Part shown: positions 54,989 to 63,999 of the stretch, piece by piece | Numbering within the stretch: the first letter of the stretch is position 1 | How the letters are laid out: each line of letters opens with the position of its first letter | NCBI RefSeq assembly: GCF_001613365.1 | Contig: NZ_BDCF01000001.1 | Span: forward strand, 372,001-436,000 | Direction: 5' to 3' | Length of the DNA: 64,000 bases | Source: Nocardia xishanensis NBRC 101358 | GTDB taxonomy: Bacteria > Actinomycetota > Actinomycetes > Mycobacteriales > Mycobacteriaceae | Notes under the pieces: model-generated | What the model was told of the DNA's origin: nothing | What the model saw: only the letters and a program-made list of their open reading frames with translations | The model's database searches: none | Position numbers and translations under genes: made by a program

Positions 54989-55762
54989 GTGTCACTCGAT
55001 CAGCCACTCGCCCCGCTGAGCCAGGAGGGCATGGGCTATGCCTCGGCGTGGCCGGTACGGGCTGGCGATGTGGATCCGTACGACCGATTGAGGTTCGACG
55101 CCGTCGCCAGATACCTGCAGGATATCGCCTGGGAACAGCTGCATCACACGTTCCTGCACCGGTCTGATCCGAGCTGGATCGTTCGCCGCACGGTCATCGA
55201 TGTCATCCGGCCGATCGTGTGGCCGGACAAAGTGCATCTGCTGCGCTGGTGTTCGAGCATGTCCACCCGCTGGTCGAACATGCGGGTCAGGATCACCAGC
55301 GACAACGGCGGGCTGATCGAGACCGAGGGCTTCTGGATCAACATCAACGAGTCGACCAACCGGCCGACCAGGATCAGCGACGACGGCCTGTCCTATCTCG
55401 CCAAGACGGCGAGCGAACACCGGCTGCGGTGGCGGCCCTACTTGACCGACCCGACTCCCCCCGAGTCGGACACCGATCTGCCTTTTCCGGTGCGGGCCAC
55501 CGACATCGACCAGTACAACCACGTGAACAACGCCTGTTACTGGCAGGCGGTGGAGCAGTTCTTGGTGGACTATCCGAAGCTGGTCGCGGGACCGCACCGC
55601 GCGGTGATCGAGTACGTCGCCCCGGTGCTCGCTCGTCAGCACATCAGCGTGCGCAGCCGCTACGAACCCGGTGATCGCACCGGGCATCCGGTGCTGCGGC
55701 TGTGGTTCGTGGTCGGCGGGACGACCACGACCGTCGTCCGCATCATGCCGCTGCCCGCTTGA
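54989..55762 (+). CDS. Acyl-ACP thioesterase-like double-hotdog protein
   Basis: 257 residues with two hotdog domains, as in FatA-type acyl-ACP thioesterases. First half: YASAWPVRAGDVDPYDRLRFDAVARYLQDIAWEQL. Second half: LPFPVRATDIDQYNHVNNACYWQAVEQFL, where the D-x-N-x-H-V-N-N pattern is characteristic. GTG 54989 has GAGGAG 5 nt upstream. It presumably releases fatty acids or related acyl chains in the cytosol; the chain is unknown. Confidence 0.82.
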   Translation: MSLDQPLAPLSQEGMGYASAWPVRAGDVDPYDRLRFDAVARYLQDIAWEQLHHTFLHRSDPSWIVRRTVIDVIRPIVWPDKVHLLRWCSSMSTRWSNMRVRITSDNGGLIETEGFWININESTNRPTRISDDGLSYLAKTASEHRLRWRPYLTDPTPPESDTDLPFPVRATDIDQYNHVNNACYWQAVEQFLVDYPKLVAGPHRAVIEYVAPVLARQHISVRSRYEPGDRTGHPVLRLWFVVGGTTTTVVRIMPLPA

Positions 55763-55804
55763 TCGACCGGCCGGGACCGCGCGGGCCCCGACCGGTGCCG
55801 CGAC

Positions 55805-57475
55805 TCAGCCGCGGGCGGCCTTGAGCAGGTCCTCCCTGGTGGTGAACTTGACCCGCGGACGACCCGCGGATTTGCCCGCCGACTTCTCCGCCTGATCGAT
55901 GGACTTCCAGCCGGCGCGATCGACGAGGTCGGCCTGCCGCTGCGCGACGAGCGCCTTCAGCGCGTCCCGATCGCCTTGCGGCGTAGCGAGTTTGCCCGCG
56001 ATGAAATCGGAGACGAGCTGCTCGACGGTCTCCTCGGAGTCGATGCGGTTCGAGCCGATGACCCCGCGCGGTCCGCGCTTGATCCAGCCGCTGACGTATA
56101 CGCCGGGCAGCGGGACCCCGTCCTCGCCGAGTACTCGGCCGTGCTCGTTGGGCACAACGGCGCGACGCTCGTCGAACGGCAGACCGGCGACCGGCTCGCC
56201 GCGGTAACCGATGGAGCGCAGCACCAGCGACGCGTCGAGCCGGTCGGTCCGGTCGGTCGCGCGCGCCACCAGCTGGCCGCCCTCCTCGACGAGTTCGTTG
56301 GCCACGAATTCGATGCCCTCGACGCGCTCGTCGCCGGTCAGCGCGGTGGGCGAAGCCAAGTAGCGGAAGACGATTCGCTTGTTGGCGGGGTCGCGGCGGC
56401 CCGCGGCGTACTCCTCGGCGAGGGTGTACTTCAGCCGCAGCGAGGGCTCGACGTCCGGGTCGTCCAGCAGCGCCTGGCTCGCCGGGTCGAGCTCGAGCTC
56501 GGCCTCGTCGACGACCACGTCGACGCCCTTCAGGTGGGCGAGCGCGAGGAACTCCGGCGAGGTGTAGGCCGCCTGCAGCGGTCCGCGCCTGCCGAGCACC
56601 ACGACCTCGCGGATGTTGCTGCGGCGCAGGGCGTCCAGCGCGTGGTCGGCGATGTCGGTCTTGGCGAGCTCGTCCGGGCCGACGGTGAGCACTCGCGCCA
56701 CGTCCAGCGCGACGTTGCCGTTGCCGACGATCACGGCGCGCTCGCCGGACAGGTCGAATTGCCGCTCGGCGTAGTCGGGGTGGCCGTTGTACCAGGCGAC
56801 GAACTCGGTGGCCGAGTGGCTGCCCGGCAGGTCCTCACCGGGGATGTTCATGTGCCGGTCGCTGGCCGCGCCGACGGCGTAGATCACCGCGTGGTGGTGC
56901 TGGAGCAGCTCCTCATGCGAGATGTGCGTGCCCACCTCGACGTTCAGGTAGTACTGGAACGCCTCGCGGCGGAACGCGGACTCGAACATGCCCGAGACCG
57001 TCTTGGTGCCGGGATGGTCGGGGGCGACGCCCGCGCGCACCAGACCCCACGGCGTCGGTAGCCGGTCGAACATCTCGACCTCGACGTCGCAGCGGCGCAT
57101 CAGTTCGTCGGCGGCGTAACAGGCTGCGGGCCCCGCCCCGACGATCGCCACGCGCAGCCTGCCGAGTTCCTTCGGCGGACGCTGCGGCGCCACGATCGGC
57201 TCGAAGTTGGATTCGAGCGGGTGTCGTTCGAAATAGGCGGCGTTGATGTCGCGGAACCGCGCGAGCGAGGCCGTCAGGTCGTCCTCGGGGTAGATGGCCT
57301 CGACCGGGCACGCGTCCACGCAGGCGCCGCAGTCGATGCAGGTGTCCGGGTCGATGTAGAGCATTTCGGTCGTCGCGAACTCCGGCTGGTCCGGCGTGGG
57401 ACGAATGCAGTCGACCGGGCACTCGGAGACGCAGCTGGCGTCGTTGCAACAACGCTGCGTGATTACGTAGGCCAT
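55805..57475 (-). CDS. fprB: Ferredoxin / ferredoxin-NADP reductase fusion
   Basis: 556-residue two-part enzyme. Residues 1-70 are a 7Fe-type ferredoxin (CCNDASCVSECPVDC and CIDCGACVDACPVEAI). From about 105 there is an adrenodoxin-reductase-like domain: VAIVGAGPAACYAADELM for FAD, TPWGLVRAGVAPDHPGTK, AVIVGNGNVALDVARVL for NADP, and a final GWIKRGPRGVIGSNR. The same fusion exists as FprB in mycobacteria. It shuttles electrons between NADPH and ferredoxin-dependent enzymes such as P450s. Complete, single gene, converging with the thioesterase gene. Confidence 0.93.
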   Translation of the reverse strand: MAYVITQRCCNDASCVSECPVDCIRPTPDQPEFATTEMLYIDPDTCIDCGACVDACPVEAIYPEDDLTASLARFRDINAAYFERHPLESNFEPIVAPQRPPKELGRLRVAIVGAGPAACYAADELMRRCDVEVEMFDRLPTPWGLVRAGVAPDHPGTKTVSGMFESAFRREAFQYYLNVEVGTHISHEELLQHHHAVIYAVGAASDRHMNIPGEDLPGSHSATEFVAWYNGHPDYAERQFDLSGERAVIVGNGNVALDVARVLTVGPDELAKTDIADHALDALRRSNIREVVVLGRRGPLQAAYTSPEFLALAHLKGVDVVVDEAELELDPASQALLDDPDVEPSLRLKYTLAEEYAAGRRDPANKRIVFRYLASPTALTGDERVEGIEFVANELVEEGGQLVARATDRTDRLDASLVLRSIGYRGEPVAGLPFDERRAVVPNEHGRVLGEDGVPLPGVYVSGWIKRGPRGVIGSNRIDSEETVEQLVSDFIAGKLATPQGDRDALKALVAQRQADLVDRAGWKSIDQAEKSAGKSAGRPRVKFTTREDLLKAARG

Positions 57476-57663
57476 AGTGTGCAGATCCTCGAAAATGTAC
57501 GTGGGCTGGTGCCACCAAGGGTTGAGGTGGTCCGCGGCGTCACAGGGCGGATGGCGAGATGTGACCCCGCTTTCAGTGTGCCTCGAGAGTGGCGTACGCC
57601 TCTCTTCGGACTGCCTACGTGCCTATCACACCCGGGTCACGGGCGGAGGCTTACGGTATTGCC

Positions 57664-58155
57664 ATGGTGCGGACCTTGATCCTGATGCGGCACGGCAAGT
57701 CCAGCTATCCGGACGGCGTCGGCGATCACGAGCGCCCGCTGGCGCCGCGCGGGCTGCGCGAGGCCGGCCTGGCGGGCGAATGGCTGCGCACGACCCAGCC
57801 GCCGATCGACGCGGTGCGCTGTTCGACAGCGGTGCGGACCCGCGAAACCCTGGCCGCCACCGGCGTCACCGCGCCGGTCGTCTACGAGCGCGGCATCTAC
57901 GAGGCCTCGCCGCGGACCCTGATCGAACTGATCCAGCTCAGCGACGACGACGTGGAGACCCTGCTGCTGATCGGTCATGCGCCCGGAATGCCGTGGACCG
58001 CATGGGAACTGGCGGCCAATCGCACGTCGAACCAGGCCGTCGAGCTGAGCAAGAAGTTCCCCACCTCGGCCATGGCGGTGCTCGAATTCGACCGCCCCTG
58101 GTGCGATATCGACCCCGGCACCGGCGAACTCGTGCGCTTCCACATTCCGCGCTGA
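57664..58155 (+). CDS. SixA-type histidine phosphatase
   Basis: 163-residue phosphoglycerate-mutase-like phosphatase. The catalytic motif LMRHGKS is at residues 7-13, the second Arg is in CSTAVRTRETL, and the second His is in LLIGHAPGM. Short SixA-like proteins dephosphorylate phosphohistidine or small phosphoesters; the substrate here is unknown. ATG 57664 is immediately before the conserved start. Confidence 0.87.
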   Translation: MVRTLILMRHGKSSYPDGVGDHERPLAPRGLREAGLAGEWLRTTQPPIDAVRCSTAVRTRETLAATGVTAPVVYERGIYEASPRTLIELIQLSDDDVETLLLIGHAPGMPWTAWELAANRTSNQAVELSKKFPTSAMAVLEFDRPWCDIDPGTGELVRFHIPR

Positions 58156-58168
58156 GGCGGGCCCGCGC

Positions 58169-58372
58169 TCACCGCAGCAGCTTGCCGCCGACCACGAGTC
58201 CGACGCCGAGCAGGACAAGCAGCAGAAACGCGACGAATCCGTTCGTCAGCCACCAGACAACGCCGAGCGCGACGACGAACGGCGCCACCGCGATCGCGGT
58301 GATCACCGGACTTTCCTTGACCGTGGCCCAGGCCGAGCGGGCCCGGATCCGGTCGATTTCCTTTCCAGGCAT
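58169..58372 (-). CDS. Small membrane protein
   Basis: 67 residues: charged N-terminus (KEIDRIRARSAW), then two hydrophobic stretches (VITAIAVAPFVVALGVVWWL and FVAFLLLVLLGVGLVVGG) and a final KLLR. Probably two membrane helices with the N-terminus in the cytosol. Function unknown. It converges with the SixA-type gene 13 bp away. Confidence 0.65.
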   Translation of the reverse strand: MPGKEIDRIRARSAWATVKESPVITAIAVAPFVVALGVVWWLTNGFVAFLLLVLLGVGLVVGGKLLR

Positions 58373-58458
58373 GCCACCAGGGTAGGCGCGTTTCCGCCCG
58401 CCGACCCGCGACCCGCTATATCGGTCCACCTGTCGGTGCGCGGTGGGATGCTGACGCG

Positions 58459-58827
58459 ATGGATTGGAAAATCGAACTCGTCGCCATCCCGGTCACCGAC
58501 GTCGACCGCGCCAAGGACTTCTACACCGGCATCGGCTTCAACGCCGATCACGACCATTCGCCCAGCGAGGACATCCGCTTCGTGCAGCTGACGCCGCCGG
58601 GATCGGGCTGTTCGATCTGTATCGGGCGTGGCATCACCGAGGCGGCGCCCGGCAGCGTCGAGGGCATGCAGATGGTCGTGTCCAGCGCCGAGAAGGCCTA
58701 TCAGCAATTGATCGAGGCGGGTGTGGACGCCACCCCGGTCCGGGACATGGGCTGGGGCCTGTTCACCTTCTTCAGTGATCCCGACGGCAACAAGTGGGCC
58801 GTTCAGGAGCTGCCGAAGTACAACTGA
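58459..58827 (+). CDS. VOC-superfamily (glyoxalase-like) protein
   Basis: 122 residues with the vicinal-oxygen-chelate pattern: KIELVAIPVTDVDRAKDFYTGIGF at the start and GLFTFFSDPDGNKWAVQE at the end. It could be an isomerase, a dioxygenase-like enzyme or a binding protein; metal residues do not allow a finer call. Confidence 0.82.
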   Translation: MDWKIELVAIPVTDVDRAKDFYTGIGFNADHDHSPSEDIRFVQLTPPGSGCSICIGRGITEAAPGSVEGMQMVVSSAEKAYQQLIEAGVDATPVRDMGWGLFTFFSDPDGNKWAVQELPKYN

Positions 58828-58904
58828 GCCCTTCGTAGCCGACCCGCGCGCGGTGGGCGGCCGCACCGGATGCCGAGCGCCTCGCGCGGTTGGCAGAATC
58901 GGTC

Positions 58905-58935
58905 TTGCTTGGAGTGCACTCCAGGTGACTAGCGT
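58905..58935 (+). promoter_or_regulatory. MerR-type promoter with 19-bp spacer and operator
   Basis: -35 TTGCTT (58905-58910), -10 TAGCGT (58930-58935), 19 bp apart. The dyad CTTGGAGTGCACTCCAGG (58908-58925, one mismatch) lies almost wholly in the spacer. Overlong spacers with a dyad inside are the hallmark of MerR-activated promoters. It lies just before the MerR gene, implying autoregulation of the merR-akr operon. Confidence 0.7.
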
Positions 58936-58965
58936 CGTCCGTGTTCGACGAGAGGGGCGAGACCG

Positions 58966-59417
58966 GTGGCTGTGACGGCACGTCAAGAGGGTGACAGTGA
59001 ACGGGAACGACCGAAGTACTCGATCGGCGAGGCCGCCGATCGATCGGGCCTGAGCCGTGACACGCTGCGCTGGTACGAGCGGATCGGGTTGATGGATTAC
59101 ATCGGCCGCGACCACACCGGCAAGCGCCGGTTCAGCGACCGGGATCTGGAATGGCTCGAGTTGATCGGCAGGCTCCGCACCACCGGCATGTCGGTCGCCG
59201 ACATGCTCCGCTACGCGGAGTTGGTGCGCGCCGGTGACTCCACCTTCCCGGAGCGGCTCGCGATGTTCCGCGATACCCGCGCCGAGGTGCTCGCCAAGAT
59301 CGCCGAACTGCAGAACACCGTGGCCGTGCTGGATTACAAGATCGCCATCTACGAGGGCAGATCCGCCGCGATCCGGCCGGCCGCGCTCACCACGCACGAC
59401 AGCGAAGGGATCAAGGC

Positions 59418-59421
<4 letters not shown>
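58966..59421 (+). CDS. MerR-family regulator
   Basis: 151 residues. Winged helix YSIGEAADRSGLSRDTLRWYERIGLM with the usual second wing, then a coiled-coil dimer helix (AEVLAKIAELQNTVAVLDYKIAIYEG). No metal-binding cysteines, so it belongs to the group that senses organic or stress signals. GTG 58966 is the start; it overlaps the aldo-keto reductase gene by 4 bp (ATGA). It presumably activates its own operon. Confidence 0.88.
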
Positions 59422-60437
<1,016 letters not shown>

Positions 60438-60452
60438 TCATACGTTTCGCGT

Positions 60453-60491
60453 GTCCGAGCCGGGCGGCCGCCTCCGCCGCCCGGCTCGGAC
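60453..60491 (+). terminator. Strong terminator after aldo-keto reductase gene
   Basis: Perfect 16-bp stem (GTCCGAGCCGGGCGGC with its complement) around a 7-nt loop, 16 bp after the stop. Confidence 0.85.
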
Positions 60492-60548
60492 GTGCGCGGC
60501 CCTACTTAAGGGTGACACGTCAACCAATTGCGACTATCATCCGTGCTC

Positions 60549-61331
60549 ATGAACCTCGAGAATCGGGTGTGGGTCGACAAACAGACGCCCCGCGCCTACC
60601 GCGCCCTGCTCGCCACGGCGAAAGAGGTCAGGGCGGCCGCCGAGGCGGCCGGGCTCGACCGCAGGCTCGTCGAGCTGGTCAATCTCCGGGTTTCCCAGCT
60701 CAACGGCTGTTCGCACTGCCTGGACGTCCACTACCGCGCCGCGCTGCGGGCCGGCGCCACCGAACAGGAGATCGCGGTCCTGTCCGGCTGGCGCCGCGGC
60801 GGGCCGTACTCGCCGCGCGACCGGGCCGCGCTCGCCCTCGCCGAGGTCACCGCCCTTTTGCCGGACGAGGCGGCGCTCGAGCGTGAGTACGCTTTGGCAC
60901 GAGAGCATTTGTCGGATGACCAGATGTCTGTAGTCGTCTGGGTCGCCACCACGATCGGCGCGTTCAACCGCGTGTCGATCATGAGCAAGCACCCGGTACG
61001 GGCGCATAAGGAGGAGGCAACCATGACCGATCTCGCGGAGACCAAGGTCGCGCGCAACGCCGAGCAGAACCGCTACGAGATCTACTACGGCGGCGAGCTG
61101 GCGGGCTTCACCGAGTACATCGAGCGCGAGAACGACACCGATTTCGTCCACACCGAGATCGACAAGGCGTTCGGCGGCAAGGGCCTCGGCAGCACGCTCG
61201 CCAAGGAGGCCCTGGACGACGTGGTCGCGCGCGGCGGAACCATCACCGCGCACTGCCCGTTTATCAAGGCCTTCGTCGACAAGCACCCGGAGTACGACCC
61301 GCACGTGGTCTGCAAGGGCATCCAGCGATGA
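60549..61331 (+). CDS. Carboxymuconolactone decarboxylase/AhpD domain joined in frame to GNAT domain
   Basis: The open frame encodes 260 residues. Residues 1-150 are AhpD-like: the peroxidatic CxxC is in LNGCSHCLDVHYRAAL, with a helical remainder. Residues 159-260 are a small GNAT-type N-acetyltransferase of the YjdJ kind (NRYEIYYGGELAGFTEYI, FGGKGLGSTLAKEAL, CPFIKAFVDKHPEY). No stop separates them (linker HPVRAHKEEATM). However, AAGGAGGAGG lies 6 nt before ATG 61023, so the GNAT part may be made separately, as it is in relatives. Either a true fusion or two products from one frame. Confidence 0.8.
   Translation: MNLENRVWVDKQTPRAYRALLATAKEVRAAAEAAGLDRRLVELVNLRVSQLNGCSHCLDVHYRAALRAGATEQEIAVLSGWRRGGPYSPRDRAALALAEVTALLPDEAALEREYALAREHLSDDQMSVVVWVATTIGAFNRVSIMSKHPVRAHKEEATMTDLAETKVARNAEQNRYEIYYGGELAGFTEYIERENDTDFVHTEIDKAFGGKGLGSTLAKEALDDVVARGGTITAHCPFIKAFVDKHPEYDPHVVCKGIQR
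61023..61331 (+). CDS. Internal start: small GNAT N-acetyltransferase
   Basis: Alternative product of the fused frame, 102 residues, with its own strong ribosome site AAGGAGGAGG. The length equals the stand-alone family (about 95-105). Whether this or the full fusion dominates cannot be read from sequence. Confidence 0.6.
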   Translation: MTDLAETKVARNAEQNRYEIYYGGELAGFTEYIERENDTDFVHTEIDKAFGGKGLGSTLAKEALDDVVARGGTITAHCPFIKAFVDKHPEYDPHVVCKGIQR

Positions 61332-61377
61332 ACGCCCGAATCGTCCCGACTCTTTCCAGAACGGGAGAGGTGAAGGC

Positions 61378-61531
61378 ATGAGCGAACGCAGTGAGCGAAT
61401 CATGTGCCAGCGCGCCTCGCGCATGCCGGAGCCGAGCGCCAGCGAGGCGCAGGCATGAGCGAACGCAGTGAGCGAATCATGTGCCAGCGCGCCTCGCGCA
61501 TGCCGGAGCCGAGCGCCAGCGAGGCGCAGGC
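61378..61531 (+). repeat. Two exact 77-bp tandem repeats encoding coupled mini-ORFs
   Basis: Copies at 61378-61454 and 61455-61531 are identical. Each starts ATGAGCGAACGCAGTGAGCG and encodes the 26-residue peptide MSERSERIMCQRASRMPEPS... with a TGA that overlaps the next ATG by four bases. The second stop overlaps the pirin ATG in the same way. A ribosome site, GGGAGAGG, precedes only the first copy. The peptides are unlikely to be functional proteins; the unit looks like a small dispersed element. Confidence 0.85.
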
Positions 61532-62530
61532 ATGAGCGATCTCGATCCGCATCCGGCGGAATCGGTGTGCGAGCCGACGCCGGGTCCCGGCCCGGTCGCC
61601 GAGCTCTACCCTGCGCGCGAGGTACCGCTCGGCGGCGTGCGCGGGGTGTTCGTGGAACGCGTACTGCCGCAACGGGATCTGCCGACCGTCGGGGCCTGGT
61701 GCTTCCTCGATCATTTCGGCTCCCCCACGGTCACCAAAACCGGCGCGCCGCCGGATATCGATCCACATCCGCACATCGGCTTGCAGACGGTGACCTGGCC
61801 GTTCGAGGGCCGCATCCGGCACCGGGACTCGGTGGGTTCCGATGTGGAGATCAACCCCGGTCAGCTGAACCTGATGACCTCCGGCCGCGGCATCGCGCAC
61901 TCGGAATACGGCGTTCCGGACGCGCCCGCGGGCCACGGCCTGCAGCTGTGGATCGCACTGCCCAGCCACCGCGCCGCCGTCGAACCGCACTTCGAGCAGC
62001 ATCGCGACCTGCCGGTCTACGAGGACGACGGCGTGCGCGCCATCGTGCTGATCGGCTCCTTCGCGGGGCTGACCTCGCCCGCCATGGCGTACACCCCGAT
62101 CGTCGGCGCCGATGTGCGGATGGATCCCGGCGCCGAGATCACCATTCCGCTGAACCCGGCCTTCGAGCACGCCCTGCTGGTGATCGAGGGCGAGATCACC
62201 GCGGCCGATACCGACCTGAAGCCGGGCCCGCTGCTCTACCTCGGCTCAGATCGGTCCGAGCTGCGGCTGGTCAGCGGCACCGGAGCGCATTTCGCGCTGA
62301 TCGGCGGCGAGCCGTTCGGCGAGGAGCTGGTGATGTGGTGGAACTTCGTCGGGCGCAGCCACGAAGAGATCGTCGCGGCACGCGAGGATTGGGAGAACCG
62401 CCGGGTCGAGCGCTTCGCCCAGATCGCGGGACATCCACCGGACCAACGCATTCCGGCCCCGCCGATGCCGGCACTGCACCTGAAACCGCGCAAGCGGCGC
62501 GTCGGCACGGATCGTTCCCGAGGGCTCTGA
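61532..62530 (+). CDS. Pirin-family protein
   Basis: 332-residue bicupin. The N-terminal cupin has DHFGSPTVTKTG, then metal ligands in DPHPHIGLQTVTWPFEG and SGRGIAHSE; the C-terminal cupin follows (ALLVIEGEITAADTDL). Bacterial pirins act as quercetin dioxygenases or redox-responsive interaction partners; this one cannot be assigned. ATG 61532 is preceded by two 77-bp repeats that push the likely original ribosome site 154 bp upstream, so translation probably depends on reinitiation. Confidence 0.87.
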   Translation: MSDLDPHPAESVCEPTPGPGPVAELYPAREVPLGGVRGVFVERVLPQRDLPTVGAWCFLDHFGSPTVTKTGAPPDIDPHPHIGLQTVTWPFEGRIRHRDSVGSDVEINPGQLNLMTSGRGIAHSEYGVPDAPAGHGLQLWIALPSHRAAVEPHFEQHRDLPVYEDDGVRAIVLIGSFAGLTSPAMAYTPIVGADVRMDPGAEITIPLNPAFEHALLVIEGEITAADTDLKPGPLLYLGSDRSELRLVSGTGAHFALIGGEPFGEELVMWWNFVGRSHEEIVAAREDWENRRVERFAQIAGHPPDQRIPAPPMPALHLKPRKRRVGTDRSRGL

Positions 62531-62559
62531 ATCCCACCGCGCTGGTTACATCGGCTCCC

Positions 62560-62583
62560 GGCCCCCGCTCGCTCGCGGGGGCC
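62560..62583. terminator. Hairpin between convergent pirin and SRPBCC genes
   Basis: Perfect 9-bp stem GGCCCCCGC/GCGGGGGCC with a 6-nt loop. Confidence 0.75.
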
Positions 62584-62596
62584 GTCGACGCCTCGC

Positions 62597-63076
62597 TCAG
62601 GCGGACCTGGCGAGCAGTTCGTCCAGCGCCCGGTAGCTGGCGTTGAGTCCTTCGGACATCCCGGACTGCAGCATGCCGTCGCGCTCCTGCGGCGTGTGGA
62701 ACTGGCTGACGGTGACGACTTTGGTGCGGCCGTCGCCGAGGTCGACGAAGGTGGTGGCGTCGATGGCGACATGGGCGGGCATGCCGTCCCATTCGAAGGA
62801 CTGCACGATCCGCTCCTTCGGGGTGATCTCACGGAAGCGCCCCTCGAAGCCGTGCGGGCCGCCTTCGGAGTGGTCGACGAACCGGTAGTGGCCGCCCTTG
62901 CGGAACTCCCAGCGCTCCACGTCGAAACGATTGCCCTGCGCCCACCACTGGACCAGCTGCTCGATTCGGCTGTAGGCGTCCCACACCCGGTCCAGCGGGG
63001 CGTCGAAGATCCGCTCGATGTGGATCTCCCGGTCGAGGGGGGTGGTGATGTCAGCATCGCGGGTTGTCGTGCTCAT
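62597..63076 (-). CDS. SRPBCC (AHSA1-like) protein
   Basis: 159 residues of the START-like fold: IERIFDAPLDRVWDAYSRIEQLVQWWAQ at the start, RKGGHYRFVDHSE, ITPKERIVQSFEWDG, and a C-terminal helix ASYRALDELLA. These proteins bind hydrophobic ligands in a deep pocket and are often paired with ArsR regulators, as here (4-bp ATGA overlap with the gene upstream). Ligand unknown. Confidence 0.87.
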   Translation of the reverse strand: MSTTTRDADITTPLDREIHIERIFDAPLDRVWDAYSRIEQLVQWWAQGNRFDVERWEFRKGGHYRFVDHSEGGPHGFEGRFREITPKERIVQSFEWDGMPAHVAIDATTFVDLGDGRTKVVTVSQFHTPQERDGMLQSGMSEGLNASYRALDELLARSA

Positions 63077-63405
63077 GTGTCTGGCTCCGTTCGTTCGAGG
63101 AATTCACCGAGACGGTCCATCCGGGCTTCCACCATCCGCCGATAACCCTGCAGCCACGCCACTTCGCGGTCGAAAACGTTGTCGCCGAGTCGGCAATACC
63201 GGACCCGGCCCCGCTTCTCCGTGACGATCATGCCCGCGTCCTCCAGCAACCGGATGTGCTTCTTGATGCCGGTGAGGGTCATCTCGAAACGCTCCGCCAG
63301 CTCGCTGACGGTCGCGGGCCCGCTGCCGAGGCGCTCGAGAATCCCACGCCGAGTGGGGTCCGCCAGCGCCCCGAACGAGGCGTCCAGGAAGTCATACTGA
63401 ACCAT
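63073..63405 (-). CDS. ArsR-family regulator
   Basis: 110 residues. Winged helix LADPTRRGILERLGSGPATVSELAERFEMTLTGIKKHIRLLEDAGMI, then RGRVRYCRLGDNVFDREVAWL. No metal-site cysteine pair is seen, which fits the subgroup that controls SRPBCC genes. First gene of a two-gene unit. Confidence 0.88.
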   Translation of the reverse strand: MVQYDFLDASFGALADPTRRGILERLGSGPATVSELAERFEMTLTGIKKHIRLLEDAGMIVTEKRGRVRYCRLGDNVFDREVAWLQGYRRMVEARMDRLGEFLERTEPDT

Positions 63406-63488
63406 CAGGTTCAGTATTGCGAGCCGGCAATGCCCGAGTCAAGGCCCGCGCGGAAATTCTGGACAAGCCGGCTTCCAGCCGATAAAAA

Positions 63489-63502
63489 TAGAACGCGTTT
63501 CA
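63489..63502. promoter_or_regulatory. KstR-type operator upstream of hotdog gene
   Basis: TAGAACGCGTTTCA fits TnnAACnnGTTnnA exactly and lies 27 bp before the ATG of the hotdog gene. It is the near reverse complement of the kshB site. Confidence 0.6.
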
Positions 63503-63528
63503 GTTGCGGCGTTTCGGCGGGAGTTCGG

Positions 63529-63999
63529 ATGGACAGCGCGACCATGGGAGATCTGGTGATGGCCGGATTCCAGAAGCTGGGCTTCATCCAGTACGCCGGA
63601 ATCGAGGGCGTGGAGTTCGACGCCGGACGCAATGTCGTGTCCATCGCGCCGCGCTCAGAACACCTCAACCACAACGGCGATCTACACGCGGCCGTGCTCT
63701 TCGGCCTGGCCGAGACCGCCGCGATGGGCGCCGCCGTATCCGGCATCGTCGACCTGATGGGCGAGACGTTCATCGTCGCCCGCGACGGTCGCATCGAATA
63801 CTCGGCGCGGGCCAAGGGCGCGGCGGGCCCTTTCCTCGCGACATCGGAATTCCCCGCGGGCACCGTCGAGCGCCTCCGCGCGGATATCACGGGACGCGTC
63901 GCGGTGGAGCTGGAGGTGCCCGTCGAGATCGCGGACGGTTCGGGAAAACTCGTGGCCGAGGCGACATTCACCGCCGTCATCAGGCCGAGAAGGACATAG
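63529..63999 (+). CDS. Hotdog-fold thioesterase-like protein (DUF4442/PaaI type)
   Basis: 156 residues. HLNHNGDLHAAVLFGLAETAAMGA is the hotdog helix, with the Asn/Gly/Asp residues expected in PaaI-type thioesterases; the rest alternates beta strands (FIVARDGRIEYSARAKG, VAVELEVPVEIADGSGKLVAEATFTAVI). ATG 63529 has GGGAG 5 nt upstream; the longer frame to the left overlaps the ArsR gene and is not used. The KstR-type site suggests a link to steroid or lipid metabolism. Confidence 0.82.
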   Translation: MDSATMGDLVMAGFQKLGFIQYAGIEGVEFDAGRNVVSIAPRSEHLNHNGDLHAAVLFGLAETAAMGAAVSGIVDLMGETFIVARDGRIEYSARAKGAAGPFLATSEFPAGTVERLRADITGRVAVELEVPVEIADGSGKLVAEATFTAVIRPRRT

